Assembly: GCF_004745825.1 (NCBI RefSeq)
Contig: NZ_SRLA01000003.1
Span: forward strand, 1 to 64,000
Source of the DNA: Hymenobacter fodinae
GTDB taxonomy: Bacteria > Bacteroidota > Bacteroidia > Cytophagales > Hymenobacteraceae
DNA length: 64,000 nt
Direction: 5' to 3'
Position numbers and translations under genes: made by a program. This document shows, piece by piece, positions 53,225 to 63,090 of the stretch (within the stretch, counting starts at the first letter, position 1; each line of letters begins with the position of its first letter). A model generated the notes under the pieces. It was not told the DNA's origin. It saw nothing but the letters and a program-made list of their open reading frames with translations, and ran no database searches.

Positions 53225-54949
53225 ATGTCTGCGCCTACTTTCTACTCTTGGCATAAGCTCCTCCCCGCCTCGCTCCTGCTGGGCCTAGGCCTAGCAGGGT
53301 GCCAAACCCAGTCGGCTACCACGGCTACGGCTACCCCAACTGCCACTGCCGAAGCTACTACTACCCCAGCAGCGCCCCCGGCTGCCATTAGCGCGGCCAG
53401 CATCAGCAAGTATCTGCGGGCGATTTCTTCGGATGAGATGATGGGGCGCAAGCCGTTTACCCTGGGCGAAGAGCGCAGCACCCAATACCTGGCCGACGAG
53501 TTCAAGCGGCTAGGCCTGCAGCCGGGGCCCGAGGGAAGCTACTTTCAACCGGTGCCGCTGGTTGAAATTACCGGCACACCCGCCACCACCCTACTCGTCA
53601 AGGGCAAAGGCCAGCCACTGAGCTTCCAGTACAAAACTGATTTTGTGGCGTTTACCCAGCGCGAGCAGCCCAAGGTGCAGGTAACCAACTCCCCGCTGGT
53701 GTTTGCCGGCTACGGGGTGGTAGCCCCCGAGTACGGCTGGGACGACTACGCCGGCCTCGACGTGAAGGGCAAAACCGTGGTGGTGCTGGTGAATGACCCC
53801 GGCAACGCGGGCCAGGATACCACCCTGTTCAAGGGTCGGGCCATGACGTACTACGGCCGTTGGACCTACAAATACGAGGAAGCTGCCCGCCACGGCGCCG
53901 CTGGCATCCTCATCGTGCACGACACCCAACCGGCCGCCTACCCCTGGTCGGTGGTGCTGAGCGGGGCCATCAGCCCGAAGCTGCGCGCCCAGACCGCCAA
54001 CAAAGGCGCCGACAAGTGCGCCCTGGAGGGCTGGCTGACGCTGGACGCGGCTAAAAAGCTGTTCCAGGCCGCCGGCCTCAGCTACGAGCAGCTCTACGCC
54101 GCCGCCAACACCAAGGGCTTCCGGCCTAGGCCACTCGGGGGGCTCACGCTCACGGGCAGCATCCAGAACAAGCTCCGCCGCCAGACCTCGCGCAATGTGC
54201 TGGGGGTGCTGCCCGGTACCGCCCGCCCCGATGAGTACATCATCTACTCGGCTCACTGGGACCATTTCGGGGTGGGCAAAGCCATTGCCGGCGACTCCAT
54301 CTACAACGGCGCCGTGGACGATGGTACTGGCCTAGCGGCCCTGCTCAGCATTGCCGAAGCCTTCCAGAAAGCCCCGCAGAAGCCGGAGCGCAGCATCGTG
54401 TTTCTGGCCGTAACGGCCGAGGAGCAGGGTCTGCTGGGCTCGGCCTACTACGCCCAGCACCCGCCCTACCCCCTCAACAAAACCGTCGCCGACCTGAACA
54501 TGGACATGCTCTGGCCCTACGGCGAGATGAAAGACCTCACGGTTATCGGCTACGGGCAGTCAGAGCTGGAGGACTATGCCCGCGCCGCGGCCAAGGAGCA
54601 GGACCGCTACGTGCTACCCGACCAGACGCCCGAAACCGGTATGTTCTACCGCTCCGACCACTTCAACTTTGCCCACGTGGGCGTACCCTCCCTCTACGCC
54701 TCGGGGGGCTTCGAGAGCCGTACCGGCGGCAAAGCGGCCATTGCCCAGCAGCGCCAGAACTACACCGCCAACATGTACCACAAGCCCGCTGACCAGTTCG
54801 ACCCCAGTTGGGACCTCTCGGGCATTGCCCAGGACGCCCAGCTTTACTTCCGCGTAGGCCAGCGCCTGGCCGCCGAAACCACCTTCCCGCAATGGCGCGC
54901 AGGCTCCGAGTTCAAGGGCGCACGAGACAAGAGCCTGGGCGGCAAGTAG
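53225..54949 (+). CDS. M28-family zinc aminopeptidase lipoprotein
   Basis: 574 residues from ATG 53225. A lipobox (LLGLGLAGC) predicts lipid anchoring. A Thr/Ala linker is followed by a PA insertion (about 130-280) and the M28 catalytic domain: SAHWDHFG (His), AVDDGTGLAALL (bridging Asp), VTAEEQGLLGS (Glu pair), NMDML (Asp) and SDHFNFAHVG (His), the full dizinc set. Exported peptidase for peptide uptake. Not obviously linked to the RNA-repair genes on either side. Confidence 0.9.
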   Translation: MSAPTFYSWHKLLPASLLLGLGLAGCQTQSATTATATPTATAEATTTPAAPPAAISAASISKYLRAISSDEMMGRKPFTLGEERSTQYLADEFKRLGLQPGPEGSYFQPVPLVEITGTPATTLLVKGKGQPLSFQYKTDFVAFTQREQPKVQVTNSPLVFAGYGVVAPEYGWDDYAGLDVKGKTVVVLVNDPGNAGQDTTLFKGRAMTYYGRWTYKYEEAARHGAAGILIVHDTQPAAYPWSVVLSGAISPKLRAQTANKGADKCALEGWLTLDAAKKLFQAAGLSYEQLYAAANTKGFRPRPLGGLTLTGSIQNKLRRQTSRNVLGVLPGTARPDEYIIYSAHWDHFGVGKAIAGDSIYNGAVDDGTGLAALLSIAEAFQKAPQKPERSIVFLAVTAEEQGLLGSAYYAQHPPYPLNKTVADLNMDMLWPYGEMKDLTVIGYGQSELEDYARAAAKEQDRYVLPDQTPETGMFYRSDHFNFAHVGVPSLYASGGFESRTGGKAAIAQQRQNYTANMYHKPADQFDPSWDLSGIAQDAQLYFRVGQRLAAETTFPQWRAGSEFKGARDKSLGGK

Positions 54950-54979
54950 ACATTAACTTGTTTACTGTAGAACCTTAAT

Positions 54980-55330
54980 ATGAGCTTCGATTTAATGGTT
55001 TTTGATAAAGAGGCAGCCCCTCAAAGCAAGGCTGACTTTATGCAATGGCATGAGAAGCAGACAGAATGGACAGAAGACCACGATTATGAAGACCCAGCGC
55101 ATACCACAGTAGCGTTGCGCAACTGGTTTATGGATATGATATCCGTTTTTCCGCCGTTGAATGGCCCCTACGCAACAAAAGACATAGACGACCCAAGAAC
55201 AACGGATTATAGCGTTGGGAACAAGGTAATTTATGCTGCATTTTCCTTTTCTGAAGCTTACATGGCTTATCACGCAGCCAAGTCATTCGCAGTCAAGCAT
55301 AATGTAGGCCTATTTGATCCCCAAGAGTAG
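54980..55330 (+). CDS. Conserved hypothetical protein
   Basis: 116 residues, starting MSFDLMVFDKEAAPQSKADF with WHEKQTEWTEDHDYEDP, NWFMDMISVFPPLNGPYA and YAAFSFSEAYMAYHAAKSFA. I recall similar small proteins, widespread and of unknown function, in Proteobacteria and Bacteroidota. Soluble, acidic; composition is more AT-rich than neighbours, suggesting transfer. Immunity-protein-like size, but that is speculation. Confidence 0.65.
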   Translation: MSFDLMVFDKEAAPQSKADFMQWHEKQTEWTEDHDYEDPAHTTVALRNWFMDMISVFPPLNGPYATKDIDDPRTTDYSVGNKVIYAAFSFSEAYMAYHAAKSFAVKHNVGLFDPQE

Positions 55331-55397
55331 CACGCGCCACAAAACCGGATAGTTTTTCCCTAGCCAACCCTTTCTTAGCAAACCGCATCTGGCCTGC

Positions 55398-55716
55398 ATG
55401 AAGAAAGCAGGATTACTCGTGTTGCTACTGGCTGCTACCCCGGCGGCTCACTGCCAAACTACTGCTACCCCACTCCCCGGTTCCGTTTAAACCTTTCTGG
55501 ATCACTGCCAATGAGAGTTGTAAGATCAGCGGCACGGCCTACCTCACCATCTCCGGCACCCAGGAAACCGACCGCCACAAAGTCGTGTACTGCCCCAACG
55601 CCGCCCCCGACGTACTCATCACCGGCGGCGACAATTTCACGGACTTCCGCCAGGATGCTAAGGTAGCGGCAGCGCTTAAATGGCTGAAAACGGCAAAACT
55701 AGTGGAAACCAAGTGA
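55398..55716 (+). pseudogene. Frameshifted small secreted protein gene
   Basis: ATG 55398 opens a signal peptide (MKKAGLLVLLLAATPAAHC) that reaches a stop at 55488-55490. The frame continues in another register as PFKPFWITANESCKISGTAY through VETK to TGA 55714-55716. One extra base, probably in the CCCC run near 55475-55478, explains the break; removing it restores a single frame of about 105 codons with two cysteines. It is either a recent pseudogene or a sequencing error. Confidence 0.75.
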
Positions 55717-55728
55717 GTACTCGGGGGT

Positions 55729-55783
55729 ATAGCTGCAGTCAGGGCACACAAAGTATAGAGCATCACGCACCCTGATTGCAGCT
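55729..55783. repeat. Imperfect inverted repeat
   Basis: AGCTGCAGTCAGGG pairs with CCCTGATTGCAGCT, 14 bp with one mismatch, between the broken gene and the convergent reductase gene. Weak T-run, so a possible 3'-end structure. Confidence 0.5.
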
Positions 55784-55813
55784 CTAAAACGCCCGTAACT
55801 GTTACTTGCTCAG

Positions 55814-56869
55814 CTACGGGATGACCTTTTCGGCTTTCAGGTGCTCAAACTGGTTGCGGAAGGAAATGAAGCTATCGAGGTGCATGTTGTGAAAACCAGC
55901 CCGGCGCAGCTTGTTTACATCGAAGAACGCATCAGCTTCCACGTTAAAGATGAAGTCGCCGAAGGGCCACTGTACCAGCTCATCGAGCGTGTGCTCCTGC
56001 AGGCCGTGTTTCTGCACCATTTGCTGCCACAGCTCCGCTTTGTCTTGCATATACTCGTGCAGCGGAAATGTGATAGGCTCAGCGTACTCCACCCCGAAAT
56101 ATTCCGCAAACTTGGGCCACAACTGGCTCCAGCGGAAAACGTCGCCGTTGGTGATGTTATAGATTTCCTCCCGGCATTCTTCGTGAGTAGATACCCATTC
56201 CATGCCCTCCGCAAGCAGGGTAGCATCCGTCACGTTCACCAGCACGTGGTAGGCCTGTAAGCTGCCCGGGAAGCGGAAAGGCACCTTCAGCTCCTTGCAG
56301 AGGCTGGCGTACACGGCAATCAGATTAGCCAAGTTCATGGGGTTGCCCACGGCAAATCCCACCACAATATCGGGGCGTACAGCCGTCCAGCTCCACGCTT
56401 TGCCGCCGGATTGCTCCCGCAGAAAGTCTCCTTGGCTGTAGTAGAAATTGGGCGGAAAGTGCCGCGGGTCGGTTTCCAGGGCGGGCGTCTTATAGCGGCC
56501 CAAGTGGGCACCGTAGGCCTTACCCCCCTGAATAAAGGTAATGTGCTGGAAGTTGGGGGCCACCTGCTCTAGGCCTAGTACCAGGTTGCGCAGCAGCGAC
56601 AGGTTCACCTCAGTTTGGGCTGCCAGAGTTTTGCCTTCAATGTAGGCGGCGTATATCACATGGGTTACCTCCCGCAGTTGCTCGGCTTGGTCGGCCATGG
56701 CTTGAGGGTTTAGCAGATCCAGCTGCACGTAGCGGGCTGGCGTTTCATAATCCAGCGCCGAGGCTGAGGTGACAATGACATTCCACTGGCCCGTGGAGTG
56801 CAGGTAGCTAACTGCGTTGCGGCCGATGATGCCGTTGCCGCCAACTACCAAAATCGTGTTTTTAGACAT
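55814..56869 (-). CDS. NAD(P)-dependent PRISE-type reductase/epimerase
   Basis: 351 residues. Rossmann motif VVGGNGIIGRN (GxxGxxG) near 9-19, GGKAYGAHLG, and NFYYSQGDFL carrying the PRISE-type catalytic tyrosine (NFYY). PRISE enzymes (progesterone 5-beta-reductase/iridoid synthase-like) reduce activated enones. Bacterial members are of unknown physiological substrate. Single gene with 222 bp of gene-free DNA upstream. Confidence 0.82.
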   Translation of the reverse strand: MSKNTILVVGGNGIIGRNAVSYLHSTGQWNVIVTSASALDYETPARYVQLDLLNPQAMADQAEQLREVTHVIYAAYIEGKTLAAQTEVNLSLLRNLVLGLEQVAPNFQHITFIQGGKAYGAHLGRYKTPALETDPRHFPPNFYYSQGDFLREQSGGKAWSWTAVRPDIVVGFAVGNPMNLANLIAVYASLCKELKVPFRFPGSLQAYHVLVNVTDATLLAEGMEWVSTHEECREEIYNITNGDVFRWSQLWPKFAEYFGVEYAEPITFPLHEYMQDKAELWQQMVQKHGLQEHTLDELVQWPFGDFIFNVEADAFFDVNKLRRAGFHNMHLDSFISFRNQFEHLKAEKVIP

Positions 56870-57091
56870 ATAGCAACCGAAGTAGAAGTCAGAGATGCGT
56901 GACTTCTTACGGCATTTACATGGCTACGTCTACTCTAGGGTGAAAATGACAGAAGGCTACAGGGGGCCTACGGTTGAATTAGCATCTCACTGCCAGTGAA
57001 GCGTGAGGCCTAGATGGCAGCTCGAAAAGGCTCCCGCTTTTCACTGGCTGAAGTCAGCTAAAGAAGAAAGTATAGTAGTGTACTGTACTTC

Positions 57092-57877
57092 TTAAAGATC
57101 CGAATAATCGGTTGGGCGCAGAAACGTAATGTCGATGTGCGACACGTTGTTTTGATACTCGGGCAGAGCGGATAGTTTTTTCCACTCAGGGTCGCTACCG
57201 AAAGCTTTCCAGTGCGCTTCTCGGGCCTGCATGTTCGGGAAGGAGGTCATGTACACCAAGTTCGGCATCTTCGAGCCGAAGACTACTTCGCCGTAGAAGA
57301 TGGCCTGGAAGTCGAGTCGGGAGAACAGCTTAATTTCTCCACCGGCATTGAACATCTGCAGTTTATTGCGGAAGAGCTTCTCGCTGGCCCCCTCATAGCT
57401 CCGCAACTCATACACCCGCTCACTTCTGGGTGCGTTATGTTGCGGCGCAGCTAGGCCAGTCATTTGCTCAAATGGCTTCATGAAAACCGTTTCCAGCCGA
57501 CTATAGGCCGGGCTATTGTGAGCCGCATTAACGTAAGCGCCACCGGCAGTCAGCAGCTTGGCGGTGGTTTCCTTGCTCACTTTCTCCCATTGTTTCAAGG
57601 AAGAGTAAGGAGTCAGCACATAGATTCTTCTATCAGCGGCCGTATCGTTGCCAATGGGTTTAAACACCCCAATAGTAGCAATACCAGCTGCGTGCAGCGC
57701 CGGCAGATATTGGTGCTGCAGGAAACTATCAATCACCGCTTCCTGCCGGCTGGTTTTGAGGTGGTAGACTTTAAGCTCTAGATAGGCCGGCCGAGCCGCC
57801 ATTGCAGTAGCGGCCTGGCTGCTACCTAGGCAAACGCTCAGAAGCACGCTAAGAAGTACTAAGTGAAGTTGTTTCAT
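57092..57877 (-). CDS. Secreted NIPSNAP-family protein
   Basis: 261 residues with a signal peptide (LVLLSVLLSVCLGSSQA). Two ferredoxin-like NIPSNAP units follow: YLELKVYHLKTSRQEAVIDS in the first half and RVYELRSYEGASEKLFRNKL in the second. Function of bacterial secreted NIPSNAPs is unknown. It lies 63 bp from the end of the Pnkp gene on the same strand and may be read through from it. Confidence 0.87.
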   Translation of the reverse strand: MKQLHLVLLSVLLSVCLGSSQAATAMAARPAYLELKVYHLKTSRQEAVIDSFLQHQYLPALHAAGIATIGVFKPIGNDTAADRRIYVLTPYSSLKQWEKVSKETTAKLLTAGGAYVNAAHNSPAYSRLETVFMKPFEQMTGLAAPQHNAPRSERVYELRSYEGASEKLFRNKLQMFNAGGEIKLFSRLDFQAIFYGEVVFGSKMPNLVYMTSFPNMQAREAHWKAFGSDPEWKKLSALPEYQNNVSHIDITFLRPTDYSDL

Positions 57878-57940
57878 AGGTCAAGAAGGCGGCGAAGCGA
57901 GTACAAAAAGAGAGCTTTACTGTTTTAAACGAGGACTTTC

Positions 57941-60562
57941 TCACAGCCGCGGGTCTACGGCCTCGCTTTCCAGGGCCAGTACGCCGAAGACGCATTGGTG
58001 CACCTCCCGCAGCGGGGCCCCGGCCACGAAGCGTTCCAGGCCTTCTACGCCCAAGGTGAACTCGCGGAGGGCGAGGTTGCGCTTGGATTTCACGTTTCGC
58101 TCGCGCAGGCGCTCCAGGTTGCCAGGCAGTAGGTAGTCGGGACCGTAGATGATGCGCAAGTACTCGCGGCCCCGACACTTGAGGGCGGGTTGTACGAGAT
58201 TTTTCTGGCCCGTTGGAATAAAGTCGTAAGGCTTGACTACCATGCCCTCGCCGCCGGCCGCGGTGAGGTCGGTCCACCACTGGGTGGCGGCGTCCACGTC
58301 GGCGGGGTCCTGGAGATTTACCACCCGGTAAGGGGTAGCGCGGAGTAGGCCTTCATCCTGGAGGCAAATAGCGCGCAGGGTTTCCATGTGCCAGGCGTGG
58401 TCCTTATCAAAGTAGGTGCGGCCCTCGGTGGCGAGCAAGTGGAAGGGCGCCAGGCGCAGATCGGCCAGACTTTCCACGGGCCAGCTGTAGCGGCGGTAGG
58501 CCTCGGCGTAGTGTTGGGCGGCGGTGTGGCGGGCGCTGGTGCGGGCCAGCAGGGCCTCTACCCCATCGAGCCCCCGGGTGGCGGCCTGGCTGAGCACGGC
58601 CACGGCTTCGGGCAGGGCGGCGGTGGCGGCCGCCGCAACGGCGGCGTACTGGTTCTTGATCAGCTCCTGCGCCTTGGCCGACCACGGCAGCAGCTCGGCA
58701 TCTAGACACAGCCAATCGGTCTGGAACCGCTCCCAGAAGCCACTGGCGGTCAGAGCTTCCTGCAGGCGCTGCAAGAAGGCGGCTTCTAGGCCACTATCAG
58801 TAAAGAAGTTGCGGCCGGTGCGGGTGTACACCTTGCCGGGCCCCTCACCCACTACCCCAAAGCGGCGGCGCGCGGCGTCCTCATCCCGAGCCAACACCAC
58901 TACCACCCGGCTGCCCATATGCTTTTCCTCGCACACTACCCGCTCCTGGCCCTGACGGCGGAAGTAGTCGAAGGCCTCGGCGGGGTGCTCCAGCAGATCG
59001 GGCAGGGCACTGGTTTCCGAGGGGCTCATGGTGGGCGGCAAATACAGCAGCCACTTCGGGTTCAGGGCAAACCGGCTCATCACCTCCAGGGCTGCCGCCG
59101 CATTTTCCTCCCGAATCGTCACCGAGGGCAGCAGGCGCGTCCTGATGATCTGCTTGCCCGTCACGTCGCGGATATCGAGCAGGTCGTCGTGCTGCTGCTG
59201 GGCGGTAAGGTGGTTGGTTTCTGTTTTTTCGGTGGAGGCCTCACTTAGGCGGCGCAGGTAGTCGAGGGGGCGCACCGGCTCGCAGTACACTTGCTGGGCC
59301 GGCACCAATACCAGCTCCCGCTCGGGGTAGCGCAGGGCGGTGAGGTGGCCGCCGAATACGCAGCCAGTATCAATATCGATGGTGTTGTTGAGCCACTCGG
59401 GCGCGGGTACGGGCGTGTGGCCGTACACCACCATGGCCCGGCCCCGATACTCAGAGGCCCAGTTGTAGCGCACCGGCAGCCCAAACTCGTCAATTTCACC
59501 GGTGGTCTCGCCGAACAGCGCGAAGGCCCGCACGGCCCCGGAGCCGCGGCCCTGCATTTCCTCGCGCATGCCGGCGTGGGCCACTACCAGTTTGCCGCCG
59601 TCCAGGACGTAGTGACTTGCTAGCCCGTCCAGAAACTGCCGCACCTGGTTCTTAAACATGTCTGATTCAGAGGCCAGTTGCGCCACGGTTTCGGCGAAGC
59701 CGTGTTGCTCGTTCACGTTTTTGCCATTGAGGTAGCGCAGCAGCTTGATGTCGTGGTTGCCGGGCACGCAGAGCGCTAGGCCACTCTGTACCATCTCCAT
59801 TACCAGCCGGAGCACCTGCGGCGAGGCTGGCCCGCGGTCTACTAAATCGCCCAGAAACAGTGCCCGCCGCCCGGCCGGTGCCGTCACGCGCACGCCCAAA
59901 TCCCGCGCATCCAGCACCGGGGTTTCCTCCACGGTATAGCCTAGGCCACTCAGCAGCTGCACCAGCTCTGAGTAGCAGCCATGCACGTCGCCGATGATAT
60001 CGAAGGGGCCAGAATCCTGCTTGCGGTTGCTGTAGAGCGGGTCGCGCACGATGGTTTGCACGGCGTCCACCTCCTCGGGGCCCCGCAGGTGGTAGATGTG
60101 GCGGAAGCCTTCCTGCTTGAGGGTTTTAAGGCTGCGGCGCAGCTGCTGGCGCTGTTGGGGCACCACGTGGCGCCCCATATGCTGGCGCTCGGCGCGCTGG
60201 CGGTTGCGGTCCTCGGCTACGCGGTCGGGCACATCGAGGATGATGGCCGAGGGCAGCACGTGGTAGTCGCGCGCCAGCTGCACGAGGGTTTTGCGGGCCT
60301 CGGGCTGCACGTTGGTGGCATCAATTACCGTCAGCAGCCCGCGCTTCAGGCGCAAACCTACCAGGTAGTGCAGCAGGGCAAAGGCCTCGGGCGTGGCCGA
60401 CTGGTCATTCTCATCATCCGCCACCAGCGCCCGGCACTGGTCCGACGATACAATTTCAGTAGCCTTGAATAAGCGACGAGCAAACGTGGATTTGCCGGCG
60501 CCGGACGTGCCAATGAGCAGGACAAGGGAAAGTTCGGGAAGTTTGAGTGAAGACAATGACAT
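57941..60562 (-). CDS. pnkp: Polynucleotide kinase-phosphatase-ligase Pnkp
   Basis: 873 residues from ATG 60562 (another ATG 18 nt upstream). Three modules of the bacterial RNA-repair enzyme: a 5'-OH kinase with P-loop GTSGAGKST (18-26); a metallophosphatase with DVHGCY (192-197), GDLVDRG, GNHD, AHAG and YGHTP; and a C-terminal adenylyltransferase with nucleotidyl-lysine motif EEKHMGSR (Lys near 547) and EGMVVKP. It heals and seals tRNAs cut by ribotoxins, normally with the 2'-O-methyltransferase Hen1. No Hen1 gene is visible here, but two RlaP genes and a tRNA-like RNA lie 7-10 kb downstream on the same strand. Confidence 0.93.
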   Translation of the reverse strand: MSLSSLKLPELSLVLLIGTSGAGKSTFARRLFKATEIVSSDQCRALVADDENDQSATPEAFALLHYLVGLRLKRGLLTVIDATNVQPEARKTLVQLARDYHVLPSAIILDVPDRVAEDRNRQRAERQHMGRHVVPQQRQQLRRSLKTLKQEGFRHIYHLRGPEEVDAVQTIVRDPLYSNRKQDSGPFDIIGDVHGCYSELVQLLSGLGYTVEETPVLDARDLGVRVTAPAGRRALFLGDLVDRGPASPQVLRLVMEMVQSGLALCVPGNHDIKLLRYLNGKNVNEQHGFAETVAQLASESDMFKNQVRQFLDGLASHYVLDGGKLVVAHAGMREEMQGRGSGAVRAFALFGETTGEIDEFGLPVRYNWASEYRGRAMVVYGHTPVPAPEWLNNTIDIDTGCVFGGHLTALRYPERELVLVPAQQVYCEPVRPLDYLRRLSEASTEKTETNHLTAQQQHDDLLDIRDVTGKQIIRTRLLPSVTIREENAAAALEVMSRFALNPKWLLYLPPTMSPSETSALPDLLEHPAEAFDYFRRQGQERVVCEEKHMGSRVVVVLARDEDAARRRFGVVGEGPGKVYTRTGRNFFTDSGLEAAFLQRLQEALTASGFWERFQTDWLCLDAELLPWSAKAQELIKNQYAAVAAAATAALPEAVAVLSQAATRGLDGVEALLARTSARHTAAQHYAEAYRRYSWPVESLADLRLAPFHLLATEGRTYFDKDHAWHMETLRAICLQDEGLLRATPYRVVNLQDPADVDAATQWWTDLTAAGGEGMVVKPYDFIPTGQKNLVQPALKCRGREYLRIIYGPDYLLPGNLERLRERNVKSKRNLALREFTLGVEGLERFVAGAPLREVHQCVFGVLALESEAVDPRL

Positions 60563-60689
60563 CCTATCGGTTAACGTCAATAAATGACCTATTAGGCTTG
60601 ATTATGGGCAGTAAGTTATAGAGGATGTTAAGGCTTAAACTGCTTATTAAGCATATTGTGGCTTGATTCACAAAATACATCCAAGTGCT

Positions 60690-61088
60690 ATGGCATTCAA
60701 GCGTGCTCCCTTCTTGTTGGTTTTGAACGCATTAATTATTGGTTGTACAACTACACACCAGACTACGCAAACTACAACTACCCACCATCAGGCGCTAAAT
60801 CAAACAGAACTGAGAGCTAGTATCCTAGCCGAAACACAAGTAGGTGGCAAGCTAGACTTCTTCTCATCCATCAAGGGACATGAATACGATGGCACCCAGA
60901 TAAAACCAGGGCTTTATACAACGTTAGGGCATATTGCACTATATAAATGGGGTAAATCGGTCCATGAGCAGGGAGTTGCTGACCTAGAGGAGGCCTATGC
61001 CATCTTCGCCGAGTTCAAAGGCCGAGAAATTAGTTCCCGAGACAAAGACTACATCAAGTCGGGCTTCACTAATGAGTACGACAAGTAG
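60690..61088 (+). CDS. Small lipoprotein
   Basis: 132 residues from ATG 60690; a TTG 27 nt upstream is also open. Lipobox LIIGC near residue 18, a Thr/His/Gln-rich linker (TTTHQTTQTTTTHHQ), then a folded-looking part (VGGKLDFFSSIKGHEYDGTQ). AT-richer than neighbours. No family recognised. Converges on the OmpA-family gene with a 10-bp gap. Confidence 0.65.
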   Translation: MAFKRAPFLLVLNALIIGCTTTHQTTQTTTTHHQALNQTELRASILAETQVGGKLDFFSSIKGHEYDGTQIKPGLYTTLGHIALYKWGKSVHEQGVADLEEAYAIFAEFKGREISSRDKDYIKSGFTNEYDK

Positions 61089-61098
61089 AAGACCACCC

Positions 61099-63090
61099 CT
61101 ACCTCCCCGTTACCCGGAACTCGACGCGGCGGTTGAGCTGGCGGGTGACTTCCCGGTCGTTGGAGGCGCGGGGCTCGGTGCCGCCCAGGCCTAGGCCAGT
61201 AATGCGGACCGCGGCGATGCCGTGACGTACTAGGTAGTTTTTTACGGTGGCTACGCGCTGCTCGCTAAGCTGCACGTTTTTCTCCGCGGAGCCGACGTTG
61301 TCGGTGTGGCCCCGCAGCTCGATGGTTAGCGTGGGCGTATCCGTGAGTAGCTTCAGCAGGTTCCGCAGGGCCGGGTACGACGAGGACAGCAGCCGGGCAC
61401 TCCCCTGCTCAAACCGCACGCGCTCCAGCCGCAAGGTAGTACCCACGTTGAGGGGCTGAATCAGCACATCCTGCACGTAAGGCCCCCGCAGGGCCGTGTA
61501 GGTGCTGTCGAGGGGCAGATAGCCGGCCAGTTGCACGTGCGCAATCGTGGCACGGCCGGGCTCTACCAGGAATGAAAACCCGCCATCGGCTTTGAGCGGC
61601 ACGGTGGTTTCGGAGCCAGCCTGGCCTAGACGCAGTGTGGCCTGTGGCAGGGGCTGCAGAGTTGCGGCATCTAACAACCGCCCGCGCCACGTGCCAGTAG
61701 TGGGGGCCGCCGGAGGCGGCGGGGAAATATTTTCCACTGGCTTGGCTGGTTCCGAACGAAAAGTGTTGCAACCCGCTAAATCGGTGTAGATACCCCGGCG
61801 GACTACCTCAGCCTGACCGCTGCGCACATCAACCCGGTATACTGATTTAGGGCCGGCCAGGTAGAGCCGCTGCTGGCCGTCCGCGTCCGCGTGAAATAGC
61901 AAGTCGCTGTAGCCGCCGCGCTCGGGCAGGCCATCTAGGGAGGTCAGCGCCGGGGAGGGCTGGCGGGTATCCAGGTTAATGCTCATCAGGGAGCCATCGG
62001 TGCTGTACACTTGGTACAAGGTGCGAGCATCGCCTAAGCAGAAGTTGCCGTGCGAGCCGGCGCCTTTAAAGCTGACGGCTGCATAATACGGCGCTTTCCG
62101 CAGCGGATCAGTGGCCCAGACTACCGTCACCTGCCCATCAGAGGGATTCACTTTTACCAATTGGGCGGCATCCGCTGTCATGAAGTACAAGTGTCCCCGC
62201 TCATCGGTAGCGGCCGAAATCCAGACGTTTTCTGGTCCTTGGGCGGGTAGCTGCCAAGTAGTATACTCGCCCCGCCGCGTGCTGGGGTTGTAGCGGTACA
62301 CCAGCTCTGGCGCATTGGTGGGCGCTTTAGTTACGGAGTATAGGCAGTTATCGAAGCCCTTAGCCAGGGCGTAGGACTGGAACGGTAGCACTTGGCGGTG
62401 CACCTTCGGGCGTCCCGATAGATCAGGCCCCGTAAACTCGTGAATCGTTCGGCAGTCGTCTTCCCACAGGTCGTCGTGCACGCGCAGGGCCGCAATGCCG
62501 TACACCTTGTTATCGCACGCCGGGGCCGCGGTAGTAGGAGGATTATTCGTTGGGGTAGCGTTAGCGCGCAGCTTGAGGCTAAACGACTCCAGCAACTGCT
62601 CTCCTTCGGCCAGAAAACGGGCATCATGGGCAGCAGGAGCTTTATATTCCAGCTGCCATTCGGTGTTTCCGCGCCATAAGCGCCGGCCGAGTACCCGAAC
62701 GCGCGATGCCGCTTCTCCGGCATACGTGTAGTGGTACCGCACTTCCTCGTGGCTGCTAGGATACTGTTGCTTCACATACAGCACGCGTGCCTGGGGCAGC
62801 TGCTGAATATTCTGCCAAATGGCATCCTGCTGGCGCTGGGCAAACGGAGCAGCTTGGGTTTGTGGCCTAGCAGGTAGAGGCCGTTGCCACAGGGTGACTA
62901 TGGCTTGCTCCGGCGACTTTCCAACCATAAAGACCATCTCTCCCGCCGGGCGGGATTGGCGCTGCCAGGTGCCCGGATAAATGAGCTGATACTGCCCCGC
63001 TGAATCGGCGTACACGCGCCCCGGTACCAGCTCCTGCGCGTGGAGCTGCAGCCAGCAAAGCAGTAGGGCCAGCGTGAGCAACACCTTCAT
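61099..63090 (-). CDS. OmpA-family protein with N-terminal beta-propeller-like region
   Basis: 663 residues from ATG 63090. Signal peptide, a helix/strand N-terminal domain (about 20-175), a propeller-like central region (about 190-440), a carboxypeptidase-like Ig domain (about 465-550), and a C-terminal OmpA peptidoglycan-binding domain (ELRGHTDNVGSAEKNVQLSE, near 590-640). Exported and probably anchored to peptidoglycan in the outer membrane. Single gene. Confidence 0.82.
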   Translation of the reverse strand: MKVLLTLALLLCWLQLHAQELVPGRVYADSAGQYQLIYPGTWQRQSRPAGEMVFMVGKSPEQAIVTLWQRPLPARPQTQAAPFAQRQQDAIWQNIQQLPQARVLYVKQQYPSSHEEVRYHYTYAGEAASRVRVLGRRLWRGNTEWQLEYKAPAAHDARFLAEGEQLLESFSLKLRANATPTNNPPTTAAPACDNKVYGIAALRVHDDLWEDDCRTIHEFTGPDLSGRPKVHRQVLPFQSYALAKGFDNCLYSVTKAPTNAPELVYRYNPSTRRGEYTTWQLPAQGPENVWISAATDERGHLYFMTADAAQLVKVNPSDGQVTVVWATDPLRKAPYYAAVSFKGAGSHGNFCLGDARTLYQVYSTDGSLMSINLDTRQPSPALTSLDGLPERGGYSDLLFHADADGQQRLYLAGPKSVYRVDVRSGQAEVVRRGIYTDLAGCNTFRSEPAKPVENISPPPPAAPTTGTWRGRLLDAATLQPLPQATLRLGQAGSETTVPLKADGGFSFLVEPGRATIAHVQLAGYLPLDSTYTALRGPYVQDVLIQPLNVGTTLRLERVRFEQGSARLLSSSYPALRNLLKLLTDTPTLTIELRGHTDNVGSAEKNVQLSEQRVATVKNYLVRHGIAAVRITGLGLGGTEPRASNDREVTRQLNRRVEFRVTGR

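Noticed and set aside
53591..54265. 224-codon antisense frame in the M28 peptidase gene
   Set aside because: Gly/Val/Ala-rich shadow of a gene with a complete zinc-peptidase motif set.
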